Part shown: positions 44,059 through 55,494 of the stretch, piece by piece
How the letters are laid out: the number at the start of each line of letters is the position of its first letter
Position numbering within the stretch: position 1 is the first letter of the stretch
Assembly (NCBI RefSeq): GCF_003260205.1
Contig: NZ_QERF01000009.1
Coordinates: 124,001-188,000, forward strand
Direction: 5' to 3'
Length of the DNA stretch: 64,000 nt
Source: Winogradskyella tangerina
Lineage (GTDB): Bacteria > Bacteroidota > Bacteroidia > Flavobacteriales > Flavobacteriaceae
Notes under the pieces: model-generated
Seen by the model: the letters and a program-made list of their open reading frames with translations, nothing else
Told to the model about the DNA's origin: nothing
The model's database searches: none
Position numbers and translations under genes: made by a program

Positions 44059-45732
44059 TTAATAGGTGACACCCTGTTTATCTAAAATAGTTTTGGTTCT
44101 GAAAGCATAAAACAATAGATAAATAAAGCAAGCAACAGCGATCCAATATGATGATTGAATGGAATAAATATCTGCTAATTTTCCTTGTACTGGTGGAATG
44201 ATGGCTCCACCGAGAATCATCATGATTAAAAATGCTGAACCTTGAGAGGTGTATTTTCCTAGTCCGGCAATGCTTAAAGTAAATATACATGGCCACATTA
44301 TTGAACAGAAAAGTCCACCCGATAAGAAGGCGAACAATGCAACATTTCCTGAAGCGAAAAGCCCAACAAGCATTCCGATAATACCTAAAAGACTGAATAT
44401 TTTCAGAGTTTTTACCGGTCGATCTTTTGATAAAAAGAACCCTACTATTTGAAGCGCTATACAAATAGCGAAGAATAGTATTTCATTGGTTGTGAATTCG
44501 TTTCCGACGATATAATTAACCGCGAGTATAACACCAAAAGCAACGTAAGGAACAAGAACTAAAAGTACCTTTTTTAAGCCTTCCCCTGGATTAAAAACTG
44601 TTATAGCGCCAACCCAACGGCCAATCATTAGTCCACCCCAATATAAGGAGATATAAATACCGAGTTGCGAATCGTTAAGTACTGGAAGTCCAAGAGCATT
44701 TAATCCAGTATCCGCGACACCTTTCTTTAGTAATTCACCCAAATTACTACCAATGGTGACCTCAACACCGACATAGGTGAAAATAGCCAGCATCCCTAGT
44801 ACCAATTGTGGATACTTCATAGCGCCCCAACCTTCAGGCTTTTTCGATGCACTCGAATACGCAACGAAAACGGCAATAATTACAGCAATCAATGCAATAA
44901 ATAATAAGGTGAGTCTTAGATTTTCAAGTTCTTTACTGGCCTCAGTATCTCCGATGTATGAACTAATCACATAGCCAATGCAACCAAAAACAACTATGGT
45001 CAATACCACTAATAGATTTCTTGCTTTATTGGCAGTTTCAAACACAACATCAGATTTCAGCGCTGGTAATTTTTTTGAGAAATAGAATAGGGCTGCAGCA
45101 AGCAAGAATAGGGCTCCAACACCAAGATATAACCCCTGAACAGTGACTAAAGTTATTTCGTTATTCGAGATCATTTCAGCCAATTCATCAGTACTCCAAG
45201 AGGCTGCTCCAAAAATAACAAGGCTCACAACAATTGGACCTATAGTTGTTCCGAAGGAATTAATACCTCCAGCCAAATTAAGACGATGCGATCCCGTTTT
45301 AGGGTCACCTAGTGCAATCGCAAAAGGGTTTGCAGCGGTTTGCTGTAATGAAAAGCCTAAGCCTACTATAAATAAGGCTACCAAAACAAAATAGAATACA
45401 CCTGTTTGGCCCTGTTCTGCACCAGCTGTAGCCGGATACATCACAAAAGCACCGACCGCCGATAATAGCAAGCCGTAGATAATTCCGCTTTTGTAGCCCC
45501 AACTATTCATAATGTCTTTTTTGATTGAGCCCGACATAATAAATAGCAGTAATGCCCCAATATAATAGGCACCATAAAAGGCAAAATCGACCAACTGCGA
45601 TTGAAACTGATCGATGTTAAAGTAGGTTTTACAAAATGGAATAAATACACCGTTTGATGCCGCAATAAATCCCCAGAAAAAGAAAACGGTGACTAATGTC
45701 GCTAGTGCTGATTTGTTGTTTTGATTGCTCAT
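44059..45732 (-). CDS. MFS sugar permease (FucP/NagP-like)
   Basis: A 557-residue major facilitator with 12 or more helices. The N-terminal [19 protein letters not shown] and the [21 protein letters not shown] segment are typical of FHS-family proton/sugar symporters for fucose, glucose, galactose or GlcNAc. It is longer than E. coli FucP (about 440), with extra helices in the middle, as in other flavobacterial versions. Between GH92 and glycosylasparaginase in one operon, so mannose or GlcNAc is the likely cargo (inference). Confidence 0.88.
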   Translation of the reverse strand: MSNQNNKSALATLVTVFFFWGFIAASNGVFIPFCKTYFNIDQFQSQLVDFAFYGAYYIGALLLFIMSGSIKKDIMNSWGYKSGIIYGLLLSAVGAFVMYPATAGAEQGQTGVFYFVLVALFIVGLGFSLQQTAANPFAIALGDPKTGSHRLNLAGGINSFGTTIGPIVVSLVIFGAASWSTDELAEMISNNEITLVTVQGLYLGVGALFLLAAALFYFSKKLPALKSDVVFETANKARNLLVVLTIVVFGCIGYVISSYIGDTEASKELENLRLTLLFIALIAVIIAVFVAYSSASKKPEGWGAMKYPQLVLGMLAIFTYVGVEVTIGSNLGELLKKGVADTGLNALGLPVLNDSQLGIYISLYWGGLMIGRWVGAITVFNPGEGLKKVLLVLVPYVAFGVILAVNYIVGNEFTTNEILFFAICIALQIVGFFLSKDRPVKTLKIFSLLGIIGMLVGLFASGNVALFAFLSGGLFCSIMWPCIFTLSIAGLGKYTSQGSAFLIMMILGGAIIPPVQGKLADIYSIQSSYWIAVACFIYLLFYAFRTKTILDKQGVTY

Positions 45733-45743
45733 TATGTTTATTG

Positions 45744-48698
45744 TTAGTTAGTAGTTGATCTAATTTCGATCTCATCGATAAATATCCAGCTTCTGCCATC
45801 GTGTTTATAACCCAAATGCCATTCGGGGAGTTCACCTAGTTTTTTCGCAATGACCTTTATATATCTAAAGTCATTTGGGCCATCCTTCACTTCAAAGTTT
45901 TGAATATAAGCTTCGTCGCTTTTTTCTTCAGAATTATAGATGGTTTTACCTAATGATTCATAGTTTACGCCGTCTTCCGAAGCCAATACTTCAACTGAAG
46001 TCGGTAAGAAGATCCAAGAGCGTTGATCTACTAAGAAGTTTGTGTTGACTAAATTGACATATTTTGGTTTACCCAAATCAACTATTGCCACCACGTCCTC
46101 ATCCCAATAGCCTTGCCAAGTTCCTGTTCTAAAATCTTTGGTCCCAAGAATGCCATCAATAAGTGCATCATTTCCACCAGCATTATATTGGTTGGCATAT
46201 TCAGTTTCGAGTTTTATACTAAGGTTGGGATCGATCTTGTAGAACTGTGTCTCAATAGTAGCACTCTTTTTGCCATCTTTTTCTGAATACACTTTTAAAA
46301 CTGTTGGTTCAGTAATTGTAAAAGGTTCTGTGTAAGGTTGAAATTCACCATTGTCGAAACTGTAATAGGTTGAAACATCCTCTGAAACACTGCCTAACTC
46401 AACTTCAGTTTCACCCTTAAAGGCAACATCCCCTTTAGCAATAAATGGCACAGGTACGATTTCATAGTCTTCAATTGCCGTTGTTGGTTCTTGGCCTTCA
46501 CCTGCTCCCCAATCTGACGGCGTATTTGTCATATGAAATTCTAAGGATCCGCCACCCATGATTTCTTCATGATGAATGTAGGTTCGACCTAAGGGTTCAC
46601 CATTAAGAAATACCTTTTCAATGTATTTATTTGAAGAGCTAAGGTTATGTGATTGAATGGTGAATTGACTTCCGTTTTCTAGATTGAAGGTGGCTTTATC
46701 CATCAATGGTGTTCCGATAATGTATTGATTGGTTCCTGGTGTTACCGGATAAAAACCTAAGGATGAAAAAATATACCAAGCACTCATTTGACCACAATCT
46801 TCATTACCCGAAATCCCATCGGGTGCATTTTGATAAAGTTCAGTTAGTATCTGATGTACTTTCTCCTGTGTTTTATGTGGCTTGTTTACAAAATTATAGA
46901 GGTAAGCCATATGATGACTTGGTTCGTTACCGTGGGCATATTGGCCTATCAATCCCGTAATATCTGCCTGATTTCTACCTGATGTTTCCGCTTCTGCAGT
47001 AAAAAGATTGTCGAGATGCGCTTCGAGTTTATCTTTTCCACCTAGCAAATCAATAAACCCAGAAATATCCTGTGGTACATAATAACTATACTGCCAAGAA
47101 TTCGCTTCTGTGTAGTTGAAATTAACTTCATAAGGATCGAATGGCGCAAACCATGTATTTCTAAAACGACCGCGCATAAATTGTGTTTCAGGATCAAAAA
47201 TATTCTTGTAGTACTGCGCACGTTCGGCATAAACTTTATAGTCTTTATCTCTTCCCATAGATTTCGCCATCTGAGCGATCGTCCAATCATCATAAGCGTA
47301 TTCTAAGGTTTTAGAAACGGATTCACTTTCAAATTCTACAGGGATAAATCCTAGTTTTTTATAAGACTCCAAGCCCAAATGATCTCTCGTTGCAGAGTGT
47401 TTCATGGCATCAAAAGCCTTTGTGGTATTATAGTCGCGTATGCCTTTTAAATAAGCATCTGCGATTACAGGAACAGCATGATACCCGATCATACATCCTG
47501 TATAACAGCCCGACAAGTCCCATATAGGCATTATCCCGCCTTCGTCGTATTTCGCTAAAAACGTATTGATAAAATGATTGGTGCGTTCTTGCTCTATGAT
47601 GGTGTACAAAGGATGTGCAGCGCGGTAAGTATCCCATAGCGAAAAGACCGTATAATAATCGAAATCAGCATTGTGAATTTCAAGATCCATGCCTCGATAA
47701 CGACCATCAACATCTTGATAGCGATTTGGCGCAAGCATGGTATGATAAAGCGAGGTATAGAAATTAGTTTTGTAATCGTTATCAGCACTTTCAACAACGA
47801 TTTTCTCTAATTGTTTTTCCCAGTAAGATTGGGCTTCTTCCTTTACTTTATCAAAAGTTTTGTTGCCAATTTCAGCGCTAAGGTTCCCTTTTGCGCCCTG
47901 TTCATCAACTGCACTTATGGCGATTTTTACATAAACAGGTTCGTTGTTTGGATTGTCGATGATTATCCCAGCTTTTTTACTTTCGAACTTATAATTCTTT
48001 GAAACTTGTGATCCATCGTCCTCGTAAACCATACTTTTTATGGGATGCGAAAAGGTCATCGCATAAAATAAACGCTGATCGGTTGCCCAAGCTTTGCTAT
48101 GTCGATGTCCTTGAATGGTTTTTTCATCGACCTGCTGAATTTTATAGTCTAAAAGTTCATCTCGATGATCTAGATCGAGCATGATCACTTGGTTATCAGC
48201 TTCGGGAAATGAATATTTATGCATACCACTTCGCAAGGAAACGGTGAGTTCAACATCTATATTGGTCGAATCTAAATGTACTTTGTAGAATCCTGGTACG
48301 GCAACTTCATTATCGTGTGAAAAATGAGCACGATAACCAGCTTTACCATCACTGCCATTATTAAAATTCACTTCATTTGTTGGCATTAATAAAATATCAC
48401 CATAATCTGAAACGCCTGTACCACTGAGATGCGTATGCGAAAACCCATAAATGTATTCATCTGAATAATGATAACCAGAACAACCATCCCAACCATCGAG
48501 ACGTGTATCTGGACTAAGTTGCATCATTCCAAACGGTAGTGTGGCACCAGGATATGTATGTCCATGTCCGCCCGTACCAATAAATGGGTTTACATATGAA
48601 ATTAAAGGTTTGTCTTTTTGAGCGGGAACAATCTTAATGTCGTTTTTACAACCTACTAAGAGGAGAATAAAAAAAACGAAGTGAAGTTTTGATGGCAT
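45744..48698 (-). CDS. GH92 alpha-mannosidase, lipoprotein
   Basis: A 984-residue exo-alpha-mannosidase of family GH92, which trims alpha-linked mannose from N-glycans with calcium. The chosen ATG at 48698 gives [17 protein letters not shown] with a canonical lipobox (Cys17); an ATG at 48725 would add nine residues. [17 protein letters not shown] near the N-terminus and [21 protein letters not shown] are the family signatures. After the catalytic part come a chitobiase-like beta domain and a C-terminal F5/8-type (galactose-binding-like) module (about 830-984). It starts a three-gene operon and is divergent from GH20 with only 40 bp between starts. Confidence 0.95.
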   Translation of the reverse strand: MPSKLHFVFFILLLVGCKNDIKIVPAQKDKPLISYVNPFIGTGGHGHTYPGATLPFGMMQLSPDTRLDGWDGCSGYHYSDEYIYGFSHTHLSGTGVSDYGDILLMPTNEVNFNNGSDGKAGYRAHFSHDNEVAVPGFYKVHLDSTNIDVELTVSLRSGMHKYSFPEADNQVIMLDLDHRDELLDYKIQQVDEKTIQGHRHSKAWATDQRLFYAMTFSHPIKSMVYEDDGSQVSKNYKFESKKAGIIIDNPNNEPVYVKIAISAVDEQGAKGNLSAEIGNKTFDKVKEEAQSYWEKQLEKIVVESADNDYKTNFYTSLYHTMLAPNRYQDVDGRYRGMDLEIHNADFDYYTVFSLWDTYRAAHPLYTIIEQERTNHFINTFLAKYDEGGIMPIWDLSGCYTGCMIGYHAVPVIADAYLKGIRDYNTTKAFDAMKHSATRDHLGLESYKKLGFIPVEFESESVSKTLEYAYDDWTIAQMAKSMGRDKDYKVYAERAQYYKNIFDPETQFMRGRFRNTWFAPFDPYEVNFNYTEANSWQYSYYVPQDISGFIDLLGGKDKLEAHLDNLFTAEAETSGRNQADITGLIGQYAHGNEPSHHMAYLYNFVNKPHKTQEKVHQILTELYQNAPDGISGNEDCGQMSAWYIFSSLGFYPVTPGTNQYIIGTPLMDKATFNLENGSQFTIQSHNLSSSNKYIEKVFLNGEPLGRTYIHHEEIMGGGSLEFHMTNTPSDWGAGEGQEPTTAIEDYEIVPVPFIAKGDVAFKGETEVELGSVSEDVSTYYSFDNGEFQPYTEPFTITEPTVLKVYSEKDGKKSATIETQFYKIDPNLSIKLETEYANQYNAGGNDALIDGILGTKDFRTGTWQGYWDEDVVAIVDLGKPKYVNLVNTNFLVDQRSWIFLPTSVEVLASEDGVNYESLGKTIYNSEEKSDEAYIQNFEVKDGPNDFRYIKVIAKKLGELPEWHLGYKHDGRSWIFIDEIEIRSTTN

Positions 48699-48738
48699 TA
48701 GAAATAGATTACTAATTTTAAGCATCTAATATACTAAA

Positions 48739-51045
48739 ATGCATTTCAAGAAATTAACCGGGATTTTAATTTTACTCATTTCAATTTGTAATTGTAATGA
48801 AGAACCGAAGCCAATACCTCAGGCTCAAATTATACCTGCTCCGCAAACCATAGAAGTCCTTGAAAAAAGTTTCACGCTCACCTCAAACATTCAACCAGCG
48901 TATGATACTAATCTTGAAGCTTTAGTAGACTACTGTGTTTCATTTTTGAAAAATGGATTCAAAAATAAGAGCAAACCATCCGGTGATGAGACTATTATTC
49001 AATTTGTTATAGAAAACAATCTTGATGAAGAGGAATACAAACTTCGAATAGATGAGAAATTAATTGTAATAAACGCAGGTTCTGAAAAAGGCGTTTTTTA
49101 CGCTTTTCAAACATTGAGACAGCTTTTACCTCCTGAATTTGAAAATGGTGATTATGACGATAATAAGGTAGTATTACCTTGTGTTGATATCCGCGATAAA
49201 CCAAAATTTGAATATAGAGGCATGCACTTAGATGTTGGTCGGCACATGTATTCAGTTGAATTTATCAAAAAGTATATCGATGCCATGGCTATGCTGAAAA
49301 TGAATACCTTTCATTGGCATCTTACCGAAGATCAAGGCTGGCGTATTGAGATTAAGAAGTATCCCAAACTCCAAGAAATTGCGGCTTACAGAGACGAAAC
49401 TTTGGTTGGGCATTATAGCGATCAGCCCCATCAGTTTGATGGTAAAAAATACGGCGGATATTACACGCAAGAAGAGATTAAAGATATTGTAGCCTATGCT
49501 GAAGAACGCTTTGTGACGATCATTCCAGAAATTGAAATGCCTGGTCATAGTCAGGCTGCTATCGCTGCATATCCGGAGTTAGGCTGTACTGGAGAACAAG
49601 TCAAGGTGGCGAAGAAATGGGGTGTTTTTGAAGAAGTGTATTGTCCGAGCGAAACTACCTTTAAATTTTTGGAAGACGTTATTGATGAGGTCGTTGCCTT
49701 ATTCCCAAGTAAATATATTCATATCGGTGGCGACGAAGCTCCAAAAACACGATGGAAGAATTGTAGTGATTGTCAGGATTTGATCAAAGAAAAAGGCTTG
49801 AAGGACGAACACGGTTTACAGAGTTATTTCATTGCACGTATGGAAAAATACATCAACTCAAAAGGAAAACAGATCATAGGTTGGGATGAAATATTAGAAG
49901 GCGGCCTAGCGCCCAACGCTACTGTTATGTCGTGGCGCGGCACCAACGGCGCCATCGAAGCTGCAAAGGCCGGGCACGATGTGATCTTAACACCAACCTC
50001 ACATTGTTATTTTGATTACTACCAATCTGAAAATGACGACGAGCCATTAGCAATTGGTGGGTTTTTACCCTTGGAAAAGGTCTATAGTTTTAACCCAATT
50101 CCTGAAGAATTATCAGATGAAGAATCACAATATGTTTTGGGAGCACAAGGCAATATCTGGACAGAATACATGCCCACTGAGGATCAGGTAGAATATATGG
50201 CGTTTCCAAGAATGTTGGCCATGAGCGAAGTATTGTGGACCAATTCTGAAACCAGAAATTATGATGAATTTGTTAAGCGTGTTGAAGCGTTTTACAAAAG
50301 ACTAGACGCCTTAGACATCAACTATGCAAATCATCTCTACGAAATTGAAGGAAATGTCAGCACGGTTAATGGCAAGACCTTTTACAATCTCAAGACCTTT
50401 TCAGAAGGAAAAACAATTCGATATACAACCGATGGAAGTGAGCCAAATGCAAATTCGGCGATTTATAATTCACCAATCCCAATTTCGGAGGACGTGACCA
50501 TCAAGGCTTCTGTTTTTAATGAGCAACAACAACTGGGGAAACACTTTATGCAGAACATCAAATACCACAAAGCCGTTGGCGCAAAGATTTCCATCAACAA
50601 AGAACCTCATAAAGCCTATTTAGGAAGTGGCGCAGAAGGATTAATTAATGGGATTTCAGGTAGTGACAAACGCTATGGCGATAAAGAATGGCTGGGCTTT
50701 TGGGGTGAAGATATTGAGATAAAGATCGACTTAGAAAAAGCAACCGAAATTAGTTCCATAAAGACACGATTTCATAACGGCAATGGGCAATGGATCTATG
50801 CACCAAAACATATCCGATTAAAGTATATATTGGATGATGGTTCTCTATTTACGGATGATCATAGTCTTAAAATATCGGATGAGAGAATTGTCGATTTTGA
50901 AAGTAAAATGATGAAGGTGCCCGGACGAAAATTTTTAATTAAATCAATCACTGTAATGGCACCTAATTATGGAACCATTCCGGAGGGTAAACAAGGAGCA
51001 GGCAATAAGGCCTGGACCTTTATAGATGAAATTATTGTTAACTGA
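48739..51045 (+). CDS. GH20 beta-N-acetylhexosaminidase
   Basis: A 768-residue secreted hexosaminidase that removes terminal beta-GlcNAc or GalNAc by substrate-assisted catalysis. Signal peptide with an imperfect lipobox (MHFKKLTGILILLISICNC). Domain order: GH20b-type N-terminal domain (about 30-150), GH20 barrel with FHWHLTEDQGWRIEIKKYP and IHIGGDEAPKTRW (the catalytic Asp-Glu pair), a chitobiase C-terminal domain (about 545-610) and an F5/8-type module at the end. First gene of the plus-strand operon GH20-cutC-GH2. Confidence 0.95.
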   Translation: MHFKKLTGILILLISICNCNEEPKPIPQAQIIPAPQTIEVLEKSFTLTSNIQPAYDTNLEALVDYCVSFLKNGFKNKSKPSGDETIIQFVIENNLDEEEYKLRIDEKLIVINAGSEKGVFYAFQTLRQLLPPEFENGDYDDNKVVLPCVDIRDKPKFEYRGMHLDVGRHMYSVEFIKKYIDAMAMLKMNTFHWHLTEDQGWRIEIKKYPKLQEIAAYRDETLVGHYSDQPHQFDGKKYGGYYTQEEIKDIVAYAEERFVTIIPEIEMPGHSQAAIAAYPELGCTGEQVKVAKKWGVFEEVYCPSETTFKFLEDVIDEVVALFPSKYIHIGGDEAPKTRWKNCSDCQDLIKEKGLKDEHGLQSYFIARMEKYINSKGKQIIGWDEILEGGLAPNATVMSWRGTNGAIEAAKAGHDVILTPTSHCYFDYYQSENDDEPLAIGGFLPLEKVYSFNPIPEELSDEESQYVLGAQGNIWTEYMPTEDQVEYMAFPRMLAMSEVLWTNSETRNYDEFVKRVEAFYKRLDALDINYANHLYEIEGNVSTVNGKTFYNLKTFSEGKTIRYTTDGSEPNANSAIYNSPIPISEDVTIKASVFNEQQQLGKHFMQNIKYHKAVGAKISINKEPHKAYLGSGAEGLINGISGSDKRYGDKEWLGFWGEDIEIKIDLEKATEISSIKTRFHNGNGQWIYAPKHIRLKYILDDGSLFTDDHSLKISDERIVDFESKMMKVPGRKFLIKSITVMAPNYGTIPEGKQGAGNKAWTFIDEIIVN

Positions 51046-51052
51046 CAATGGA

Positions 51053-51742
51053 ATGAAACTCGAAATCTGTGCCAATTCATACCAATCCGCAAAAAATGCT
51101 CAAGATGCAGAGGCGCATCGTGTTGAGTTATGCCAAGAGTTGTCTGTTGGTGGCATAACACCGTCTTACGGACTCATTCAAAAGGTCGCGCGAGAATTAG
51201 ACATACCAGTTTTTGTTTTGATAAGACCACGAGGTGGAAATTTTGTCTACACTGACGATGAGTTTGAGATCATGAAAAAAGATATAGAACTCTGCAAAGA
51301 ATTGGGTTGCCATGGTATTGTTTCAGGTGTTTTAAATCCTGAAGGAACAATAGATCTAAAACGCACAAAAGCCTTGATAGAATTATCTCAACCGTTACCC
51401 TTCACATTTCATCGGGCCTTTGATGAAATCGAAGATTCAGAAAAAGCCATAGAACAACTTATCGATTTAGGTGCAAACCGCGTTTTAACTTCTGGGAAAC
51501 GGCAAACCGCAATGGAAGGTATTGAATTACTCAAAGCGTTGAAAATGTTAGTCGAAAATAGAATAACGATCATGCCCGGAAGTGGAATTAATAGAACAAA
51601 CGCGTCAGCATTCAAAAAAGCAGGGTTTGAAGAAATTCATGCTTCAGCATCGAAGGTCATTTTACAAGACGGAAGTCTCTTTTTTCAACCGCAGACCGTT
51701 TCAGATGTTGCAAAAATAAAAGCCATTTTAAATGAGATATAG
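51053..51742 (+). CDS. cutC: CutC family TIM-barrel protein in a glycan operon
   Basis: A 229-residue CutC protein. The start MKLEICANSYQSAKNAQ at 51053 is 7 bp after the GH20 stop; the frame is open a little further upstream but that would overlap GH20. Signatures RVELCQELSVGGITPSYG, FVLIRPRGGNFVYTDDEFE, TFHRAFDE, VLTSGK and MPGSGIN mark the family. Named for copper tolerance in E. coli, the biochemical role of CutC is unsettled; here it is sandwiched between two N-glycan hydrolases and its stop overlaps the GH2 start by 11 nt, so a role in glycan or sugar metabolism is the better guess. Predicted cytoplasmic. Confidence 0.9.
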   Translation: MKLEICANSYQSAKNAQDAEAHRVELCQELSVGGITPSYGLIQKVARELDIPVFVLIRPRGGNFVYTDDEFEIMKKDIELCKELGCHGIVSGVLNPEGTIDLKRTKALIELSQPLPFTFHRAFDEIEDSEKAIEQLIDLGANRVLTSGKRQTAMEGIELLKALKMLVENRITIMPGSGINRTNASAFKKAGFEEIHASASKVILQDGSLFFQPQTVSDVAKIKAILNEI

Positions 51743-54221
51743 TTTACTCATTATCATAATTCTTGTATTCAGTTGTCAGCCTAAACACGACGTTCCGATT
51801 ACTTTAGAAATTAATCAGAACTGGGAATTTAAAAGCGTTAAAGATTCAGTTTGGCAATCAGCAACCGTTCCGGGAAATGTCTTCAGCGATCTGCTAGACA
51901 ATGACCTCATTGAAGACCCATTTATTGGAGATAACGAACATAAAGTACAATGGGTTTCAGAGAATGATTGGGAGTATAGAACGCATTTCAATCTCGATGA
52001 AGCAACCTTAGAACGCAAACACTTTGAACTTAATTTTGAAGGTTTAGACACCTACACTTCGGTGTATTTAAATGACAGTCTTATACTCAATTCTGATAAT
52101 GCATTTATCGATTATTCGATTAATGTTAAACCCCTTTTGAAAGCAGAGAATGAGCTGCGCTTAGTATTTGAGCAGACTTCAAAATATGAGGATATCGAAA
52201 AAGCTAAATTGCCCTACGAGCTTCCTGAAGGTAATCGTGTTTTCATTCGGAAAGCGCAGTTTCAATACGGATGGGATTGGGGACCAGTGTTAAACACGTC
52301 GGGTATTTGGCGACCTGTAAAACTAGTAAGTTGGAACGATTTCAAAATAGAAGATGTTTATGTGAAGCAATTTGAATTATCAGATTCAAATGCTAATCTA
52401 ATGGCTCAACTCGACTATAAATCTTTCTTAGATAATGAGGACGCTACTTTAGAAGTTTTTGTAAATGACAGTCTCGTTTCACAAAAGATCCTGGAGGCTT
52501 CAAATTATGATCCAATCGTCACTTTTCAGATTGAAAACCCAAAACTATGGTGGCCTCACAACTTAGGCGAACCGTACCTGTATGATTTAAAATTTGTGGT
52601 AAAAGATGGACAAAAGGTGCTAGACAGTATTTCGGTGAAAAAGGGTTTAAGGACGATTGAATTGGTGGCTGAGAAAGATAGTATTGGTCAGTCATTCTAC
52701 TTTAAGGTGAACGATGTACCTGTTTATGCCAAAGGTGCCAATTATATTCCTCAACACAGTTTTCAGAATGAAGTCAGCGCATCCGATTATCAGAAATTGT
52801 TGAGTGCTGTTGTAACTTCAAATATGAACATGCTCCGAGTATGGGGTGGTGGCATCTACGAGGATGATATCTTTTACGATCTCTGCGATGAGAAGGGAAT
52901 TTTAGTTTGGCAAGATTTTATGTTTGCCTGTGCCATGTATCCTGGCGACCAAGGATTTATGAATATCGTGGAGCACGAAGCTTATGCGAATGTTAGACGC
53001 TTACGCAATCATGCTTCAATAGCACTTTGGTGTGGTAATAACGAAAATTCCGAAGGTTGGCATCGATGGGGCTGGCAGGCGGGTAGAAGTGAGGCCGAAA
53101 AAGAGGAGATTTGGAAAAACTATCTAAAGGTTTTTGATTCGTTACTACCTAAAATTGTGGATGATCTCACAGATACTGATTATTGGGAAAGCTCACCTAA
53201 ATACGGTCGAGGTAATCCTAAATATAAAACTGAGGGCGATGCACACGATTGGTGGATTTGGCACGATGCCTACCCTTTTGAGCACCTTGAAGAAAACGTT
53301 CCGCGTTTTATGAGCGAATTTGGTTTTCAAAGCTTTCCGAGTTATGAGGTCATTCGATTTATCAATCAAAATGATTCTTTAGAGATGACTTCGGAAGGGT
53401 TTAAGAATCATCAAAAGCATGCTAGGGGTTTTCAGCTAATCGATGAATACATGAAACGCGATTTTCCGGTACCAGCAACTGCTGAAGATTACATCTATAT
53501 GAGTCAGCTATTACAGGCACATGGCATTGTAAAAGGCATTGAAGCCCACCGACGTGCTAAACCCTACAACATGGGGACTCTCTATTGGCAACTCAATGAC
53601 TGCTGGCCTGCAGTATCTTGGAGTAGCATGGATCATTTTGGTAATTGGAAGGCGCTGCAGTACAAAGCAAAGCAAGCTTTCGAAAATGTTTTGATCTCGT
53701 CAAAAATTGAAAACGACACGCTACAAACTTGGATCGTAAATGACGGTTTGAATACCATCGAGGACAATTTAAGTTTATCAATAAAAAATTTTGACGGCAC
53801 TATTTTGTGGCAGGATACTATTTCTATTTCAGTCGAAGAAAATTCGAGTGAGATTAAGTTTGAAATTCCTATATCCGATATTCAATTTCCGAGAAGCAGT
53901 ATTTATTTTGATGTTAGTTTCAATGGCAAAAAATCCCAGAACTTTTTCGTAAAACCCAAAGATCTTGATTTAAAGCAAGCCCCAATTCAAACAGAAATTG
54001 AAAAAACAGACGAAGGTTTTAAGATTGTACTCGTGTCTAAGACTTATCAGAAGGATGTTTTTCTTTCTACGAATTACCATGGGCAATTCGAGGAGAATTT
54101 CTTTGATCTGCAACCTGGCGAACGCAAGACCGTTATTTTTAAATCTGATGATCAACAACTCGAAAAGGTAAATAGTATTAGTGATTTAAAAATAAAGAGC
54201 CTAAACCAATTTATTAGATAG
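51732..54221 (+). CDS. GH2 beta-mannosidase, lipoprotein
   Basis: An 829-residue family GH2 enzyme, most like beta-mannosidase, which splits the Man-beta-1,4-GlcNAc link in the N-glycan core. Signal peptide with a probable lipid-modified Cys15 (MRYSLLIIIILVFSC). Sugar-binding and sandwich domains come first (about 20-330), then the barrel with acid/base Glu in CGNNENSEGW and nucleophile Glu in FMSEFGFQSFPS. YWQLNDCWPAVSWSS is a beta-mannosidase signature. The start overlaps cutC by 11 nt, ensuring coupled translation. Confidence 0.94.
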   Translation: MRYSLLIIIILVFSCQPKHDVPITLEINQNWEFKSVKDSVWQSATVPGNVFSDLLDNDLIEDPFIGDNEHKVQWVSENDWEYRTHFNLDEATLERKHFELNFEGLDTYTSVYLNDSLILNSDNAFIDYSINVKPLLKAENELRLVFEQTSKYEDIEKAKLPYELPEGNRVFIRKAQFQYGWDWGPVLNTSGIWRPVKLVSWNDFKIEDVYVKQFELSDSNANLMAQLDYKSFLDNEDATLEVFVNDSLVSQKILEASNYDPIVTFQIENPKLWWPHNLGEPYLYDLKFVVKDGQKVLDSISVKKGLRTIELVAEKDSIGQSFYFKVNDVPVYAKGANYIPQHSFQNEVSASDYQKLLSAVVTSNMNMLRVWGGGIYEDDIFYDLCDEKGILVWQDFMFACAMYPGDQGFMNIVEHEAYANVRRLRNHASIALWCGNNENSEGWHRWGWQAGRSEAEKEEIWKNYLKVFDSLLPKIVDDLTDTDYWESSPKYGRGNPKYKTEGDAHDWWIWHDAYPFEHLEENVPRFMSEFGFQSFPSYEVIRFINQNDSLEMTSEGFKNHQKHARGFQLIDEYMKRDFPVPATAEDYIYMSQLLQAHGIVKGIEAHRRAKPYNMGTLYWQLNDCWPAVSWSSMDHFGNWKALQYKAKQAFENVLISSKIENDTLQTWIVNDGLNTIEDNLSLSIKNFDGTILWQDTISISVEENSSEIKFEIPISDIQFPRSSIYFDVSFNGKKSQNFFVKPKDLDLKQAPIQTEIEKTDEGFKIVLVSKTYQKDVFLSTNYHGQFEENFFDLQPGERKTVIFKSDDQQLEKVNSISDLKIKSLNQFIR

Positions 54222-54338
54222 ATCAACTTTAAGTTCTATTTACATTAACCGATATTAATGACGTCAATGGCACTAACATTATTGTATTCGATTTAGCCAA
54301 ATATTCACTTTTAGCCGATCAAACAAAGTTCTTATCAA

Positions 54339-55430
54339 TTAGTTCACCACAAACTTCAAAGGCTCAGAACGGCTGTCTATGACTAGAAAGTACATCCCTT
54401 TTGATAAATAACTGACATCTATTTTTTGTTTATCTGCAACTTCTCCAGCTCCTAATTCGGCACCTAATGTATTATATATTTCATAGCTTCGAGCCTGAGT
54501 TAAGCCTGATAATTGAATAGATTGGTTTGTTGGGTTAGGGTATAAACTAACATCCGATTCGTCATCAGAGTCTATATCAAAAGAATCGACAGAAAGGGTG
54601 TTTAAATCAACCTTAGAGATTTTATTTGCTGAATATTCGGCAATAAAAAGGGTAGTCCCGCTAATAGCTAATCCGTAAGGATCACCTAGTCCAGATAGTA
54701 GTGTCTCAACGGTAGGCGTGCTAGCACTAATATCCGGGATACGGTATACTTTATCATCCTGTGAAAAATAGAGTTCATTACCATTAATAGTCATTTCAGA
54801 TGGAAATGATAAACCAGTTACCACTTCTGTAGTTGTGGTAGGTAAAGTGCTCGTTATATCTAATTTGGAGATTTCTCCTCCTGTATAATCATTAATGTAA
54901 AGGTCATTCCCAGACAAAGCGATCCCCAAAGGTTCGGAAACATCACTAGTAACAAGAGTTGGTGTAGCGGGGAAGGTACCCGTAATATCAAGTTTAGAGA
55001 CTTGCTGATTGCCAAAGGAATAATTCTCAACAAGGTATAGGAAGTTTCCGTTAAGAAGAAGATCTTCAGGAGCATCTATGCTAGCAGACGATGCTACTTC
55101 AACTTCAACAATAGGATTAGCCGTTATATCAATTTTTATAATTTTATTGTCCCAAGATTCTGAAATATAAAGATCGTTTCCATTTTTAGCTATACCTGAA
55201 GTTCCATTTAAATTGGCATAAACAACCTCTTCCGTGGGGTTGCTGTCCGTAATATCTAATTTAGATACGCCGCCGTTAGTTTTTGAAAAATACAGATCGT
55301 TACCATCTAAGAGTAGATATTTGGGACGATTAATCCCTGTTAAAACATCCGTTGTTTGGGCAAATAGTGGAGTTATACTTACGAGTATAAATAGTAGGTT
55401 AATGAATGTGATTTGGGTAATTTTTTTCAT
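54339..55430 (-). CDS. Secreted NHL/propeller-type protein with T9SS sorting domain
   Basis: A 363-residue protein. The ATG at 55430 gives signal peptide MKKITQITFINLLFILVSIT and sits a normal distance after a good promoter. The body has repeating blades of about 40 residues with GNDLYISE/ISKLDIT units (about seven), a beta-propeller pattern. The last 80 residues (SLYPNPTNQSIQLSGL ... YFLVIDSRSEPLKFVVN) form a type A sorting domain for type IX secretion. A surface or secreted binding protein; ligand unknown. The 117 bp after its stop contains nothing I can name. Confidence 0.88.
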   Translation of the reverse strand: MKKITQITFINLLFILVSITPLFAQTTDVLTGINRPKYLLLDGNDLYFSKTNGGVSKLDITDSNPTEEVVYANLNGTSGIAKNGNDLYISESWDNKIIKIDITANPIVEVEVASSASIDAPEDLLLNGNFLYLVENYSFGNQQVSKLDITGTFPATPTLVTSDVSEPLGIALSGNDLYINDYTGGEISKLDITSTLPTTTTEVVTGLSFPSEMTINGNELYFSQDDKVYRIPDISASTPTVETLLSGLGDPYGLAISGTTLFIAEYSANKISKVDLNTLSVDSFDIDSDDESDVSLYPNPTNQSIQLSGLTQARSYEIYNTLGAELGAGEVADKQKIDVSYLSKGMYFLVIDSRSEPLKFVVN

Positions 55431-55464
55431 TTTTGAATAAATTTTAAAAGTAAGAATAATACTA

Positions 55465-55494
55465 CAAATGTATAAACTATTAGTTAGAATCAAA
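55465..55494 (-). promoter_or_regulatory. Promoter of the propeller protein gene
   Basis: Minus-strand TTTG (55494-55491), 18 nt, TACATTTG (55472-55465), a close consensus match 35 bp before the start. Confidence 0.65.

Noticed and set aside
48699..48725. Longer GH92 start at 48725
   Set aside because: Possible, but a weak TATATTAG element at 48726-48733 would place the transcript start inside it, and the shorter form has the cleaner lipoprotein signal.
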